DNA of 64,000 bases from Siphonodentalium dalli (taxonomy: Eukaryota; Mollusca; Scaphopoda; Gadilida; Siphonodentaliidae). Both the position numbers and the translations under genes were made by a program. Positions 11,838-24,711 of this stretch are shown piece after piece; the stretch's first letter is position 1; the number at the start of each line of letters is the position of its first letter. The notes below the pieces were generated by a model that had not been told where the DNA came from, ran no database searches, and was given only the letters and a program-made list of their open reading frames with translations. Location: the NCBI GenBank assembly GCA_032622095.1, contig CP136069.1, positions 86,264,958-86,328,957 on the forward strand, written 5' to 3'.

Positions 11838-11986
11838 ACAGTGATGCCCTAAATAATCGACTCCTTAAACACAGCAGAATTATGGGTAACTTTTCAGGAT
11901 TTAGTCGGAAATATGGCTTGTTGCCATTCATCGGAAAGCTCTCAGTGAGAGCTTTCCGATGAATGGCAACAAGCCATATTTACTGT
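11838..11986. mobile_element. P1 palindromic MITE, deleted copy
   Basis: Left arm CAGTGATGCCCTAAATAATC through GGCTTGTTGCCATTCATCGG, the central GCTCTCAGTGAGAGC, then the start of the right arm, which jumps at 11980 to TACTGTA. It has therefore lost most of the right arm. 11987-12435 shows nothing recognisable. Confidence 0.75.
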
Positions 11987-12439
11987 ATCATCGACAAGTA
12001 CATATAAAACAAAATCAACTTTGTTGTTATCATTATCAATTATTCTCTAATGACGAGATGTCACATAGCAAAACGGTTAAACCATTGTTATGTAAACACT
12101 ACTGTTACAGCTGCATTACTGACAAAATACCAATATAATAAAAACACCAACGTGCCATAAAACAAAGGGAAATACCAAATTCTAAAACATTGGAAAAGTT
12201 CAAATAATTAAAAAATATTCTGAAAAGCAGATTCAGACTTAAATATTTGAATTACCTGCGTGATCAGCAATGTTTGTTGTAAAACTGCTGTATAAGTAAT
12301 GTTAAAATAACAATGATTTCCACATCGTGACATATTGTTATTGGAGAATTATTTAGTCAATAAGAGAACTATGTTGATCTATTTTCCTACATTTTTTCGT
12401 GTTGATGATCAATTTACAGACTCTTATGATTTCTCACAT

Positions 12440-12694
12440 CCAAGCCTTGAAATAGTGTGCCTGTCATTTGCAGAATGAGGTCCCCAAAGGGTGAATTTAG
12501 TGATGCTACCCCCGCATAGCGGGCTAGCATCACCAAATTCACCCTCTGGGAACCTCATTCTGCTGAGTTGTGAGCAGAATGAGGTCCCCAGAGGGTGAAT
12601 TTGGTGATGCTAGCCTGCTATGCAGGGTAGCATCACTAAATTCACCCTCTGGGGACCTCATTCTGCAAATGACAGACACCCTATTTCAAGGCTT
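12440..12694. mobile_element. P2 palindrome, head-to-head dimer
   Basis: Two GAATGAGGTCCCC palindromes back to back (12472-12563 and 12572-12664), the whole flanked by AGCCTTGAAATAGTGTG and its inverse, so the 255 bp form one large palindrome of palindromes. The central loops are CCGCATAGCGGG and CTGCTATGCAGG. Confidence 0.8.
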
Positions 12695-12914
12695 GCTCAC
12701 ATCTACCCACTGTGAATGCCATATGTCTCTTTAAATGAGTTGGTCATGTTTGCAAAGAGTACCCAGTGTCTCTAACATCTTTCATGAGGATATCTATGAT
12801 ATCCAGTTCTCATCTTAGCAGTTCTCATCTTTATCTTAGCACGTGAAGATAGTGTATCTCAAGTTCTATGTAGATATGAATCGAGGACACCATTCTGGAA
12901 AAGCTTCTATCAAT

Positions 12915-13225
12915 TAAAGACATATTATCCTATTATGGACTGTTCGGGTGCATGAAACTGATAAGTTAGTATTCAGGTGCTATGCCACAACTGGAGGAAT
13001 GTAGCATTCTACAAACCATCCCACTCTATAGAAAACATTGTCTGAACTTCGAGCAATTGTAAATATTTACTTCTCGATTTGGGGCGCAATATTCGGCGAT
13101 AAATTAAGGAAAAAAAATTTGCCACCGAGAGTCACTGCATTCAATTAATATATAATGACAGTGTGTGTTGTCAATTTGGATATAATATATTTGTAAAAAT
13201 AACTACTTTGAGCAAGATTATTCTA
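12915..13225 (+). repeat. Dispersed repeat R3
   Basis: Shares with 22335-22640, and inverted with 29385-29690, the blocks GAAACTGATAAGTTAGTATT, ATAGAAAACAT, AATTGTAAATATTTAC and GTGTGTTGTCAATTTGGATA. About 310 bp with no terminal repeats seen. 13226-14040 shows nothing recognisable. Confidence 0.7.
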
Positions 13226-14045
13226 TTTGATCACCCTACTGGAGTGTTTAACATCAATGTAATAACATTTTTAATTAGAATTTCTTATCACATTCCCGGG
13301 ACAGTAAAAGGGGCTAAAATGTCCAGAGCGTACCAAGGGAGAGAACTATTTAACACCCACAATCAAGGTCAATTTCATTTCAACTAAGAGATTTCACTAC
13401 AAATTTAGCTTGCCTGCATCAGAAATAAACCATGTTATGCCTTTATAGACAAACTTTATATCCAATCTTCAGTTGTATTCACAAAAAATTCATCTGTAGT
13501 CTTGAAATAGGGTTTGATAAAAATGATGTTGTTGTAATTGTGGCCCCAAGAGACGCAATATTTTAACAGAAAATTAATTCTTCTATTCTGCGCTAAATGT
13601 TTTAATGATATGTTATAAGGATTATTTGTGTGCAGTTAATCAGATCTCATTACCCATACATTGACCGATAATGATTATCATACACTCCAAAGAACCACAG
13701 GATTACCATGTCATCCATTCCATTTTATGGCAACAAACCAAACCAAACGGCACATTCTGTGAACCAAGTCCATATAAAGCTCTCTTAGCATTGGAACGGT
13801 GTGAGAATGATGATATTTTATATCAAAGATTGTGAGTTACATAAAGTTTTGAATAATAAACAGTATTATTTTAGCAAAATCAAGTGGCAAATTTACCAGG
13901 TGGTCAGAACTCACATTGCCACCATTTTGAGAAGTTTGATTTTAATATTTAGCCATCCAAGCCATCGTCGACGGGTTAAACATCATGGATTTTTTTTGGA
14001 ATGAATGGTGACATAATTCTCCAATTGAACCAACTAACAAATGTA

Positions 14046-14298
14046 CAGTAATGCCCTAAATAATCAACTCCTTAACCACAGCAGAATTATGGGTAACTTT
14101 TCAGGATTTAGTCGGAAATATGGCTTGTTGCCATTCATCGGAAAGCTCCCAGTGAGAGCTTTCTGATGAATGGCAACAAGCCATATTTCCGACAGAGCTT
14201 TCCGATGAATGGCAACAAGCCATATTTCCGACTAAATCCATAAAAAGTTACCCATAATCCTGCTGTGGTTAAGGAGTCGATTATTTAGGGCATTACTG
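14046..14298. mobile_element. P1 palindromic MITE
   Basis: TIRs CAGTAATGCCCTAAATAATC and inverse, with a preceding TA. The arms read ...ACTTTTCAGGATTTAGTCGG... to a CCCAGTGAGAGC centre. Part of the right arm (TTCCGACAGAGCTTTCCGATG) is duplicated. TA target and CAGT end suggest a Tc1/mariner-type mobilising transposase. Confidence 0.8.
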
Positions 14299-14557
14299 AA
14301 TATAACTTCTCATTTTTTAGAGACCCTGGATACCCTAATCATTAACTCTTAGATCCTTAGTACCCACATCAATGTTTTGAGACCCTGGGAGTAAAACCAT
14401 GCAAACTTTTCCAATTCAAAATTAGTCAATGCTCCCAGAATTAGAAGCTATTTACTAAGCAGAACTAAACAGATCATAAACTCGACGATTCAGTTTGCAT
14501 TTCCAGTCGGGTAGAGGTCTGTGCTTTAATGACAGACATGAACCGGTAATGACAGGT

Positions 14558-14771
14558 ATAGTAATGCCCTAAATAATCGACTCCTTAACCACAGCAGAAT
14601 TATGGGTAATTTTTCAGGATTTAGTCCGGAAATATGGCTTGTTTTCATTCATTGGAAAGCTCTCAGTGAGAGCTTTTCGATGAAAGGCAACAAGCCATAT
14701 TTCAGACTAAATATTGATAATTACCCATAATTCTGCTGCGGTTAAGGAGTCGATTATTTAGGGCATTACTG
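14558..14771. mobile_element. P1 palindromic MITE
   Basis: Full-length copy, left end eroded to TAGTAATGCCCT, right end GGGCATTACTG followed by TA. 25 bp further begins a TTAA family-B element. Confidence 0.8.
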
Positions 14772-14798
14772 TATAGACATAAAAGGACTAATCCATGC

Positions 14799-15033
14799 TA
14801 AACCTTTTCTTTACTGAATGGATAAAAGTATACATTGGAATGATCTATTATTCATTTGGAGAGATGTTCAGGTAATATGAGCAAATGACAAAACAAGTGC
14901 AGTTGGATTCATATTCATTAGTGGGAATTTACAGATAGTAAGTTCAACATAGTGCCTATGACCTTTGTTGAACTTATTATCTGAACATTTCTTAAGGGAA
15001 ATACTTGTCAATTTGTATTAAGTAAAAGGTTAA
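14799..15033. mobile_element. TTAA MITE family B
   Basis: AACCTTTTCTTTACTGAATGG at the left, AGTAAAAGGTTAA at the right (TTAA 15030-15033). Inner blocks: TCATTTGGAGAGATGTTCAGG and the short inverted GTTCAACATAG...GTTGAAC, ATCTGAACATTTC. Copies: 17030-17295, 24207-24473, 27084-27339, 29996-30877, 21083-21300 (partial). Confidence 0.65.
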
Positions 15034-16250
15034 TTTGAGGATGATGTTATACCAAAATATTTATTTATAAGGGAGAAGTGGACTATTTATAAGGGAGACT
15101 TCATGAAGACTGAAGTTCAATAAACACCCTAATATCAGTCTTCTATGATCCCATTTTTATTATGCATAATACAAGAATCCAGGTACAATCCCATTAAACA
15201 ATTGCAATACACCATTATAATTAGTAAATACATTATAAATACACTTTTTGGGCATATATATTGTGGAAAAACTGAGAGAAGACAGTTCTCCTTAGCACAA
15301 AAAAAAGAGGGAGAAATGGCACATTATATGGAGAAACTATCTTCCTCTCTTGGCTGGTCCAGAAGAAATTTTCACTGGGAAGGCAGTTAGTTTTGATTGG
15401 TCTTAATTATCGGTACATATATATCATACGAAGATTTAAAGCCACATGGCGGTTTGCACTTGATATACACCTAATGTTTGCTTTTGAATTTTTCCCGGTA
15501 TCGAAATAGGTCGATAAATACTTGAACTTCCTTTCCCAGAAAGATGCATTAAAGTCATCAAAAATACAACTTCGAACACAGTGTACAGGCTCCGTACAAA
15601 ACGATGCCATTTTCATTCATCGGAATGTGAAACAGAATTTCCAGAAAAGGTATATTAACATGAAACTATTAAAAAAACTTTTTTAGCACTGCTTTCTCTA
15701 CGTTTTAGTAATAAAAATTAAGTAGTACCATAGATTTTCTAGATTGTCTAGAAGTGCAATTTTTATGTGATCAGTGATTAAAAATTTGAAACGATCTAAA
15801 ATTTATCGAAAAAAATATAAGAAACAAAACATGTATTTTTAGCACTATATCAACAGATTTGTTTGCAAATCTTCCACGCATTTTGTTTTGAGATACCTCT
15901 TACCAAATTTTGTATACATAATTCTGGGGATCGAACGAGTCCGTTTTATCAAGCTCTGTCCTTTTTAAGCTGAATTTGTGTGGGAGGCCATCAAATCTGC
16001 CTTGGATTAGTCCCTGTCGTATTATCTGATAATAAATGAGAATTTGTTAATGCACATTGAAGAAATGAACACTCAAAAACTGGGCAACTGATGAAGTTCA
16101 AGCTAGACACTTTGGCAATGAAAAACAAAGAATATGGCACACGTCTTATGTTCACTGTGTGTCACAAGCGCTATATTAGCAGTACATAACACAGTGCAGT
16201 AGACATGTACAACTGAATATATTGTAAAATTGGCACAAGAGATGGATGAA
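15034..16250. other. No recognised feature
   Basis: AT-rich, with short open frames of 60-80 codons on both strands that lack coding character. No repeat family recognised. Confidence 0.4.
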
Positions 16251-16273
16251 CATTTACCACTAACAATTTACTG

Positions 16274-17030
16274 TATTATATGAGCACATATTTTCATGAC
16301 AAATAGCTTCCAGAATGACCATTTTTAAACTCAAATAACTTCACCTGGTGTCCAATTGTCAACGAAAAAGCTACACTTTCCAAAGAAATATTTCATAGAA
16401 ATTTTCAGTAAATTGTGGCAACATAAGTAGGCAACAAAATTAATAAATAAAACTCTGCTAAAGGCATGAACATAAACAAGGAAACTATTCGACCTAAGTC
16501 ATAATTTGCTCGAAAATGGTGGCAAGATGTCTCACATCCAAGTGAATATTCATCGTTTTCTTCACATTTATAATAACTCAACTGAAAAACAATAGAGAAT
16601 GAGCTGTGTATAATTTTTTACCAGCTCACTATGAATCCCGTCCCCATATAAATATTAACAGTTGAGAAGATATAAGTGTTCCAGTTACTTTGGTCACAAT
16701 TATTCGAGGTTGTTAAAAGGGAATGCCAAAATCTCCTTAAAACAAATATATTCGATATCTGTTTTTTGCTGTATCCAAGACGAGTTGTTCATTAATCTAA
16801 TAGTTTGCTGATATCTTTCGAAAACATAGAAAAAACAAATGATAAACTTGACAGGCGTGATATATTGCCACCATTTTCAAGCAATTTTTATGAAATTAAT
16901 TCCCAGCACATTTATATAAGCACATATTTTCATGACAAATAGCTTCCAACATGACCATTTTTAAACTCAACTGACTTTACTTCTTGTCCAATTGTCAAGG
17001 TCTCAAGGAAAAGCTACTCTTTCCAAAGTT
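16274..17030 (+). repeat. Direct-repeat region with R4 copy
   Basis: 16274-16395 and 16915-17029 are direct copies (AGCACATATTTTCATGACAAATAGC...AAAGCTAC). Between them, 16485-16740 is dispersed repeat R4 (GTCATAATTTGCTCGAAAATGG...CTATGAATCCCGT...GGAATGCCA), which recurs inverted at 26325-26590. Confidence 0.65.
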
Positions 17031-17295
17031 TAACCCTTTCTTTACTTAATGGATTCTCCCATTCAGTTGTAAAAGCATACATCGGAATGGTCTACTATTC
17101 ATTTGGAGGGATGTTCAAGTAATAAAAGTAGACAACAGACAGGTGAAAAGATAATAAAGTTGCAGAATTAATTGGTGGGAAATGTTCAGATAATAAGTTC
17201 AACAAACGTACTATGGTCACTTATTGAACATATTATCTGAACATTTCCTAAGGGAACTACTTGTCAATGATTATTTAGTTTTAAAAAAGGGTTAA
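17030..17295. mobile_element. TTAA MITE family B
   Basis: Complete copy: TTAACCCTTTCTTTACTTAA at the left (TTAA 17030-17033) and AAAAAAGGGTTAA at the right (TTAA 17292-17295). The TTAA duplication is the hallmark of piggyBac-type transposition. Confidence 0.75.
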
Positions 17296-17335
17296 TAGTA
17301 TAGAAATTTTCAGTAAATTGTCGCAACACAAGTAC

Positions 17336-17522
17336 AGTAATGCCCTAAATAATCGACTCCTTAACCACAGCAGAATTATGGGTAATTTTTCAGGATTTAG
17401 TCGGAAATTTGGCTTGTGAGAGCTTTCCGATGAATGGCAACAAACCATATTTCCGACTAAATCCTGAAAAATTACCCATAATTCTGCTGTGGTTAATGAG
17501 TCGATTATTTAGGGCATTACTG
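17336..17522. mobile_element. P1 palindromic MITE
   Basis: TA-CAGTAATGCCCT...AGGGCATTACTG-TA with perfect TIRs. The centre is shortened, with part of the left arm missing (GGCTTGTGAGAGC). Confidence 0.85.
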
Positions 17523-17524
17523 TA

Positions 17525-18620
17525 GGCAAAACAAAAAATAAAACTCCACTGCAGGCATGAACATAAACTCTACTGCAGGCATGAACATAAATCGTGTGAC
17601 AGGAGACATGGCTCAGTGTTTCAGTTATCATGGCCAATGCCCTGTAATGGTAGAGGCCTGGTTGATTTATTTCGGCACAGCACAATTCTGTGAAGGTACT
17701 GTCCCGGTGAATCAACCAAAACTGCACAGCTTTAGCGGAACAGGTCACATGTTTGCTTGTCAAATATTGCATCAACTACTCCAACAAAATCAACTTTCTG
17801 ATTTTGCAAGTGGAGTTTGCTAAATTAAAAAGATGCAAACAATTTATTGACATATGGAATGCATAATAGGTTCATTCACAATATTGATAGTGAATAAATA
17901 TTATTTAATATGTTTAAATTTAAATTTAATATGTCTCTAAATACATTCCTTTGCTATATTTGCATCAAAATCATTGTAACGATCATGGAAATTCAACATA
18001 AATTTGCTCGAAACACGTCTTATAATTTTTTTAATTGCAAGATTTCAAATGAGGAAAAATATAGTTCATATCATCGAAAAACTATTCCCAATCGGTGTGG
18101 CCATATTGGAAATCAGTCAATGATACCCGAGGTGGTACAGAATTGGGCCGACGGTTACATCTCCATCACATATTCCGTTGTGTTGATTGCAAAAATATGT
18201 TGTTCATCACAGAATTATGCTGTCTAGAAAGTGAATCATCCAGGTCTCAGAGAACAAGGAAAAATTGTCTATCATATGTCTCTTGTTGAAACATTACATA
18301 CAGAAAATATAAGCTGTTGTTATTGTAACACATGGTGAAGACAAACAAATGCTGTATTAGTAGTTACTCAAGAAACTCCCTTCTCATAATATACATCGAA
18401 ATAAAAATACACACATTCTTTTGACCAAATTTTAATTTTCAATTAATTTTGCCATATTGTGGTGTAATAACCTATGGATCGATAATGGCCAGTGACTGAT
18501 GAATATTATAACCTTGTCACTAATGCTGACCTTATAAAGCAATGATCCAATGGAGCTGGACACCCACTATATGCTTTATACTCAATAAACTTCCTTCTTG
18601 TAATATATGATATAATATAA
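17525..18620. other. No recognised gene; small ORFs only
   Basis: Overlapping open frames of about 88 codons on both strands (17509-17823) and 105 codons at 17910-18227. None shows a known motif. A short direct repeat CTGCAGGCATGAACATAAA occurs at about 17550 and 17573. Confidence 0.3.
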
Positions 18621-18623
18621 ATA

Positions 18624-19783
18624 CAGTGAAACCTCTCCAATCCGGACCCTCTACAATCCGAATCTCTCTCCAATCCGAACGAATTGTTCGGTCCCGAATT
18701 TACCCAAGTGCATTGTCACTAATGATTACCTCTGTAATCCGAAACCTCTGTACTCCGAATACCGGACGGCTTTATTAGTCCATAAGTGAACAAATACACT
18801 AATGTTTACCTCCAAAATCCGAATGCTGAAAGTGATGGAAGAGACCGAACGCAATCACTTAAAAGGTAATGATGTGAACGTTTCCGTTTTTGAGTTGACC
18901 TGAGTGTGACCCCGATCAGCGTCACAGTTAGTTACAAACGGACGAAGTGTTCTTGGTAAATTAATCAAATTTAATTAGAAATTAAAACGAATATAATGCC
19001 TGATAATAAAAAGATACGGTCGTATTTATATTTAATCTTATTCTAAATCAATTCCAAAAGGGATACCAGGCGAACGCGCGTGCACACATGTAATGTACTT
19101 TCGTACTATTGAATAAGCGTACCAATTTAATTAGCGGTCTTTTCTCTCAGAGAAGCTTTGAAACGGATTAAAACAACATGTGTCTAATTGGATACGCCTA
19201 AACCAGAATTTGTTACTGCACTGCACCACCTTCAGATACACATAGATACATGTTTGCTTATTTCGCAAATTGATTGAACAATGGTGACTTCACCGATAAT
19301 TAGAGCAGGGACACGTTGTTTTTACAATAGTTATTGCACTGGAAGGGACTCTTTGTTTGTACAACAATTGTCCAAACTAAACACTAATTAGCTAAAAGTA
19401 CAGGATGGTGGTTTATTGTCACCATCACAGTTTTAATCAACTTATCACAATTAATGAGCCATCGGGAAAACGACAGATCAGAGTTGAAATCTGCCGTCAA
19501 CAACATTTTCAAAAACCTTGAATCACCGTGTTTCCAGGTTTATCTGTACATATATTTATGTTTTATTATAACATTTTTATCTATTGCAATTTATTTTTGT
19601 TGTACTTTGTAGTTTATTGAATAAAGTTTAATTAATCAGTACGGAGGTGTTCAGGTCTCGATAGCTATTACTAACATCGGCAATATATTCAGATGGTTTT
19701 GCGATTTTCTGTAAACCGAACACCTCTGTATACCGAACAGAAGGGCCGGTCCGAAGTGTGTTCGGTTTAGAGAGGTTTTACTG
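18624..19783. mobile_element. Pogo/Tigger-like DNA element (non-autonomous)
   Basis: 1160 bp flanked by TA on both sides. Left TIR CAGTGAAACCTCTCCAATCC, right TIR (inverse) CAGTAAAACCTCTCTAAACC. Subterminal CCGAA repeats (AATCCGAAT, CTGTAATCCGAAACC, CTGTATACCGAACAG) lie on both sides, as in pogo/Tigger elements. No transposase frame remains inside, so it is a deletion derivative or MITE. Confidence 0.75.
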
Positions 19784-19785
19784 TA

Positions 19786-20500
19786 CACGCATTCTCTCGA
19801 TGGAATTTCATCTTCAATTAATGTTGCCAAATTGTTGTGAAATAATCATTAAATATTTAATAAAGATACCTTGTTATTGTAATGAGTTTATCTGTCCGCC
19901 AATTTAAAAACATTGAAAAGTGGCTCATAAAAGGTACTAACATAATTTTGCAAGTAGAATTTAGGGTCATCAGTGATAAAAAAAAATTAGAATTGGATCG
20001 TGAGATTACGATCACAATGTATATTGAATCTTTAAGAAATGCATCATTGCAGGCATTGCAGCCAGCAGACTTTCAGTTTACACAAGAACAAAATTCGAAA
20101 CTATTCGGCAGACAATATTATTATTTTTTTGTTTATATATGAAACCCTATTAGCATGGAAATGTCTAATGAGTGTTTATTCGAGGTGTCAATCTTCAAAT
20201 TTCCAACTGCACCCCTCCCCCTTGAAGACAAAATTTTCCACCCTGGGTAACTCCATATGTTGAGTTTGAATGTTTTAACTGGTACCTCAAAATGTTCAAC
20301 TGGGCAGAACAATTCCAATCTAACACCCCTAAAACTTGAAAATTTCCAAGTGATGGCCATTTCAGCCTAACATCCTACCATTTTAACAGAAAGTAGTTAG
20401 ATATTTGAATCTTGGTCTCTAAAAAATATTTTATACTAAATATAGATCTGAAAGTTGAGCCACAGATGTTCAGCCTGAAATTTCGGCTGTTGATCCTGGC
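19786..20500. other. No recognised feature
   Basis: Contains an 86-codon plus-strand frame (19882-20142, start MSLSVRQFKNIEKWLIKG) with no recognised domain and no clear splice partners. The rest looks like plain AT-rich sequence. Confidence 0.3.
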
Positions 20501-20501
20501 A

Positions 20502-20642
20502 TTAACACTTTCATGATGGGAGCTGCGCTGGTGCAGCATTCAAGATCCTGTACCAGTGCATTCTCTAATGAATATATAAGAGAATGCATTGGCACAGGGT
20601 GATTCCCAAAATTTCAAGAAGCTCCAGTCATGGAAGGGTTAA
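20502..20642. mobile_element. TTAA MITE family A, short form
   Basis: TTAACACTTTCATGATGGGAG at the left, CAGTCATGGAAGGGTTAA at the right. The internal hairpin is reduced to one AATATATAAGAGAATGCATT block. 20643-21080 after it shows nothing recognisable. Confidence 0.7.
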
Positions 20643-21082
20643 ATTTACAACTTTTGAAAATACTGTTGGGGAGGTGAGATACATTTCTCGCTCCTACCTG
20701 CCAATGTCAAAGAACCACAAAACCCGAGCCCTGTGTTTCAGATCTGACAACTGTAGAGGAGTTTAACTGTTGAGTACAAAAGAGCATTCATTTAACTCAG
20801 TAGGATTCGTCAAAGGTGATTTTATTTGCAAAGGAAAAAAATAATACTGTTATCCTTCCAAACGAAAAGAAAATGGGAAAAAAAACAAGCAATTGGATGA
20901 TGATGAATATAATGAAAGTCTTGAATCATGGAGTTCACAGAAGAGGAAATGCATGTAGATAATAACTCCTACTTTGAAAATGATAGCAAATAGTTAATTT
21001 CTGTGTTTATTATACAATATACAACTATTTTTCAAATGGTAACCTCAAAAGCAGGTTGTTATTTTTCCTTTCTTACTTCCAT

Positions 21083-21300
21083 CTAAATCCTTACTAAATG
21101 GAATCTCCCATCAGTTGTAAAATTATACACTAGAATGGTCTGTTGTTCATTTGGAGAGATATTCATTTGGAAAGATGTTCTGGTAATAAAAGCAGACGAC
21201 AGGCAGACAAAAAGATAATACAAGTGCAGAAGGATTGCAATTCATTGGTGTGAAATGTTCTGATAATAAGTTCAACAAACGAAAACGGAAAAATTTGTTT
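21083..21300. mobile_element. TTAA MITE family B, truncated
   Basis: Left part of the family (CTAAATGGAATCTCCCATCA, TCATTTGGAGAGATATTC, GTTCAACAAACG), without the right TTAA end. Confidence 0.5.
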
Positions 21301-21344
21301 GCAATATGTGTCATCTGCTGAACAGGCCTGAGAATATGGTGCTG

Positions 21345-21690
21345 GAAATTTGCAGAATTAGGTCCCCGGAGTATGAATTTAGCAACACTACCCTCTGTGG
21401 AGCTCATTCTGCATGGTTTCATCTGCTGTGGGAGACCTAGTCTCAGATTTAAGTGAATAATGTGATGTGCACACATTGGGCATCTCAATTATGCAATGAG
21501 TTGTCTGCCAATTTGGGGATATAGAGAAACTAAACTAAAAAAGAAAAAGAAACTTTCTAAAGAAACTAAAAAAAACTTGTTAATTTGATAATAAAGACAC
21601 TTTCCAGAGAAGATGAGGCCTAAATAGAATGAGGTGCCCAGAGGGTGAATTTAGTGATGCTAGCCACAAATGTCTGACATCATATTCTCA
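21345..21690. mobile_element. P2-long repeat copy, inverted
   Basis: TTTGCAGAATTAGGTCCCCGG at the left, then GGGCATCTCAATTATGCA and GATGAGGCCTAAATAGAATGAGG, ending ...GAATTTAGTGATGCTAGCC. Both P2 palindromes are worn to half length. 21700-22330 shows nothing recognisable. Confidence 0.55.
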
Positions 21691-22334
21691 GGCTATCTCC
21701 TGAATTGTTTAATAATGTGCATATGATATGGTCTAATCAATACAAATTATATTCTCAGACCACATATTAGTATAATGATAATCATTGATGATGTTACTTA
21801 ATAGTGTTAATCAGTGTTCGCGCTGTCGTTAGCCATTTTTGCCAAATGTGAAAAATAAATATAAACTAGGCTAATATAACTTGTCAAATGGCAAAATAAA
21901 ATGGCTAAAGTCATTTCCCCCCTGGCATACAAAGACCGGATACATAGAAGATATTGGCGTTGGCCTCACGCTGTCTTTGTCACAGATCTGCAAGAATATA
22001 GTTAATTGCAGTTTCACAAAAGCAGTTTGAAGGCGTGTGTGCTTAAGTCGTTGTGTATACTTTGGGTGTCCATTTCGTTTTATTCTCACCCATCAATACC
22101 ATAGCTCAACGAAAACTAAATGTGTGTGTACACCGTACATGGCGGCTATCACCAGCAGTATCTACAATCAGTTGCATCATATAAGTTTCTGTATGTTGCA
22201 AACTACATGTGCGATATCCTAAACGAATGAACTATAATATGTAAGTTATTTCATGTTCTATTTTTGATTTGACTGATTTTAAACATTTATAGTAACAGGG
22301 ACAATATTTAAAATAAATTCAAAAGCTGTGTTAT

Positions 22335-22640
22335 TAAAGACATATTACGTACTTGTTCGGGTGAGTGAAACTGATAAGTTAGTATTCAGGCACTATCGCC
22401 GAAAATTTGAAGCAAATCGACCATACAACTCCATAGAAAACATCGTCAGAACTTCGCTCAATTGTAAATATTTACTACTCAATTCAGGATGCATTTATCA
22501 GTAATAAACTAAGAAAACGATTTCGCCATCGAGTGTCACTGCATTTAATTCATATATACAATTGACGGTGTGTGTTGTCAATTTGGATATACTATTTGCA
22601 AAAATTACTACTTTGAACAAGATTATTCTCCATTTCTATT
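22335..22640 (+). repeat. Dispersed repeat R3
   Basis: Second copy of R3, same orientation as 12915-13225. 22640-22950 after it shows nothing recognisable. Confidence 0.7.
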
Positions 22641-22952
22641 TGATAACCATACCGGAGTGTTTCACATCACTTTAAATATTGATTATACCCGGGGGAAAAG
22701 TGGCTTAAAATGTTTTCATTAGGCTAAAAACAATCTGGAAATGGCTAAATTTTGGTTACAAGCTTTTTTGGGCCAGCGCAAACACTGATGTTAATGTGAG
22801 GAAGATATTCATGTGGATATCATGTTATAATGGAATGAGAAATGCCTTGATAGATGTATACATCTATATAGGAAACAACACTAGTGGCATTTTGGATTTG
22901 TTACACTCATCAACACTGATACTTTGAAGATCTTTTCGCTACTGAAGGTGTA

Positions 22953-23166
22953 CAGTAATGCCCTAAATAATCGACTCCTTAACCACAGCAGAATTATGGG
23001 TAACTTTTCAGGATTTAGTCGGAAAATATGGCTTGTTGCCATTCATCGGAAAGCTCTTAGTGAGAGCTTTCCGATGAATGGTAACAAGCCATATTTCCGA
23101 CTAAATCCTGAAAAGTTACCCATAATTCTGCTGTGGTTAAGGAGTCGATTATTTAGGGCATTTTTG
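22953..23166. mobile_element. P1 palindromic MITE
   Basis: Full two-arm copy, about 104-bp arms around CTCTTAGTGAGAG; preceded by TA, right end worn to GGGCATTTTTG before TA. Confidence 0.85.
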
Positions 23167-23904
23167 TATACTACTTTTTGTTAGTTGGTAGAGGGAAGGT
23201 TAAGTGGATTCAAACTATCCGACATATCAGTAACAGCTGAGGTGATAGAGATACATAATCAAGTTTACTCATAAGAACTTATGTAAATGCTATGAAATAT
23301 GTAAATATATTAAACAGGTTGTCGTTCATTGTATGAACGTGACAATGTGAATATGACTTTTTGCAAGTCATATTTTTCAAGCAAAAACTGTAAGACAGTT
23401 TTAAAGCATTTAGTTCATTACTAAAAGGTGTCTGCACAAAAGTAGATTGTGCAAGCTGTTAATATATATGCAATTATAATTTTGCACCATGGGACTACAA
23501 CCTTCATCACTGTTTACCACAGGAGTGTGTCATTAAAATGAGTTTGTAATGTATATTTTTTCCCATAGCAAAGGGGCAGTCAGTGCTGTCCATGAATGTT
23601 TTGTTCAGCATCTGTTTTCAAAGTTTTTGAACAGTTTATCCTGGATTGTGTACCATAATTAGAAAATAAAGCTTTTACTCGATCAACTGGTGTTGGAATT
23701 TTAAGAATCGATTCAGGTGTTTGTGAATAATGGCCATTAGAAGGAGGAGGTAATCGATTATGTGATCTCCCTTGTAACGTATGATATCTATAGAAACGCA
23801 TTTTTAAAGTGGCGCGCTCTGTTCAAATTTTTATATTTTTAATTTATATTTTTAATCATTTTAACGACATACCCCTGTGACTGTTACATTTATTTATAAG
23901 AGAT

Positions 23905-24047
23905 AACCATACCCTGTTCAGATGGACATTCTTGGATTTGAGCACCAATACAGTTTATGAACAAGCTGGCTTCCTTTCTGAGTTCGCAGACTTTTTACAT
24001 GCTCAAATCCCTGAATGTCCAACTTAACAGGGTATGTTTATCTCGGC
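23905..24047. repeat. Imperfect inverted repeat
   Basis: AACCATACCCTGTTCAGATG...GATTTGAGCA pairs with TGCTCAAATCCC...AACAGGGTATG. Arms about 40 bp with mismatches, loop about 60 bp. 23170-23900 on its left holds nothing recognised. Confidence 0.6.
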
Positions 24048-24206
24048 TGTAATAAAAATTTATCTCATAATTTAATAGAAACCATGTGAAAAGCACACCA
24101 ACTGAGGTGTTTTTTTTTTTCTCATATTCTGGTGCAAATAAAAATCTCTAGGTATATTGTAAGTCCCATGGAGTCAATTGGTGACGTTCAAGAAAAAACT
24201 TCCTGT

Positions 24207-24473
24207 CAACCCTTTCTATACTAAATGGATTATCCCACTCAGTTATAAAAGTAGATATTGGAATGATCTATTATTCATTTGGAGGGGTGTTCAGGAAAAA
24301 TTACCAAAAGACAGACATATGAAAAGATAATACAAGAGCAGAAGGCTTACTATTAATTGGTGGGAAATTTTCAGATAATAATTTCAGCAAACAACTTATA
24401 AACTTATTATATGAACATTTCTTAAACTACTCATCAATGAGTATTTAGTATAGAAAGGGTTAATGCACTTGTA
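24207..24473. mobile_element. TTAA MITE family B
   Basis: CAACCCTTTCTATACTAAAT at the left (TTAA worn to TCAA), TTTAGTATAGAAAGGGTTAA at the right. Terminal inverted repeats of about 20 bp are very clear in this copy. Confidence 0.75.
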
Positions 24474-24711
24474 GTCGAAATGAACTAGATCATTGGCCGA
24501 CATAATGTGTTCACTTTCTTCTTCTTTACTTTCAAAAGTAATACCCAAAATTATGCCATCATTTTAACTCAACAGTAAACTGTCTGCATCCGAATTTCTG
24601 CATGTGAACATCAAGTTCTCAGACGCCATCGAAGATGTCTGTACCGAATCAAAGATATTCAAAGCTCTGTTGCAATTTAACCCTTACATGACTGGAGCTT
24701 CCTGAAATTTT

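Noticed and set aside
17509-17823. 88-codon ORFs on both strands
   Set aside because: Mutual antisense frames with no known motif and no splice context; likely chance.
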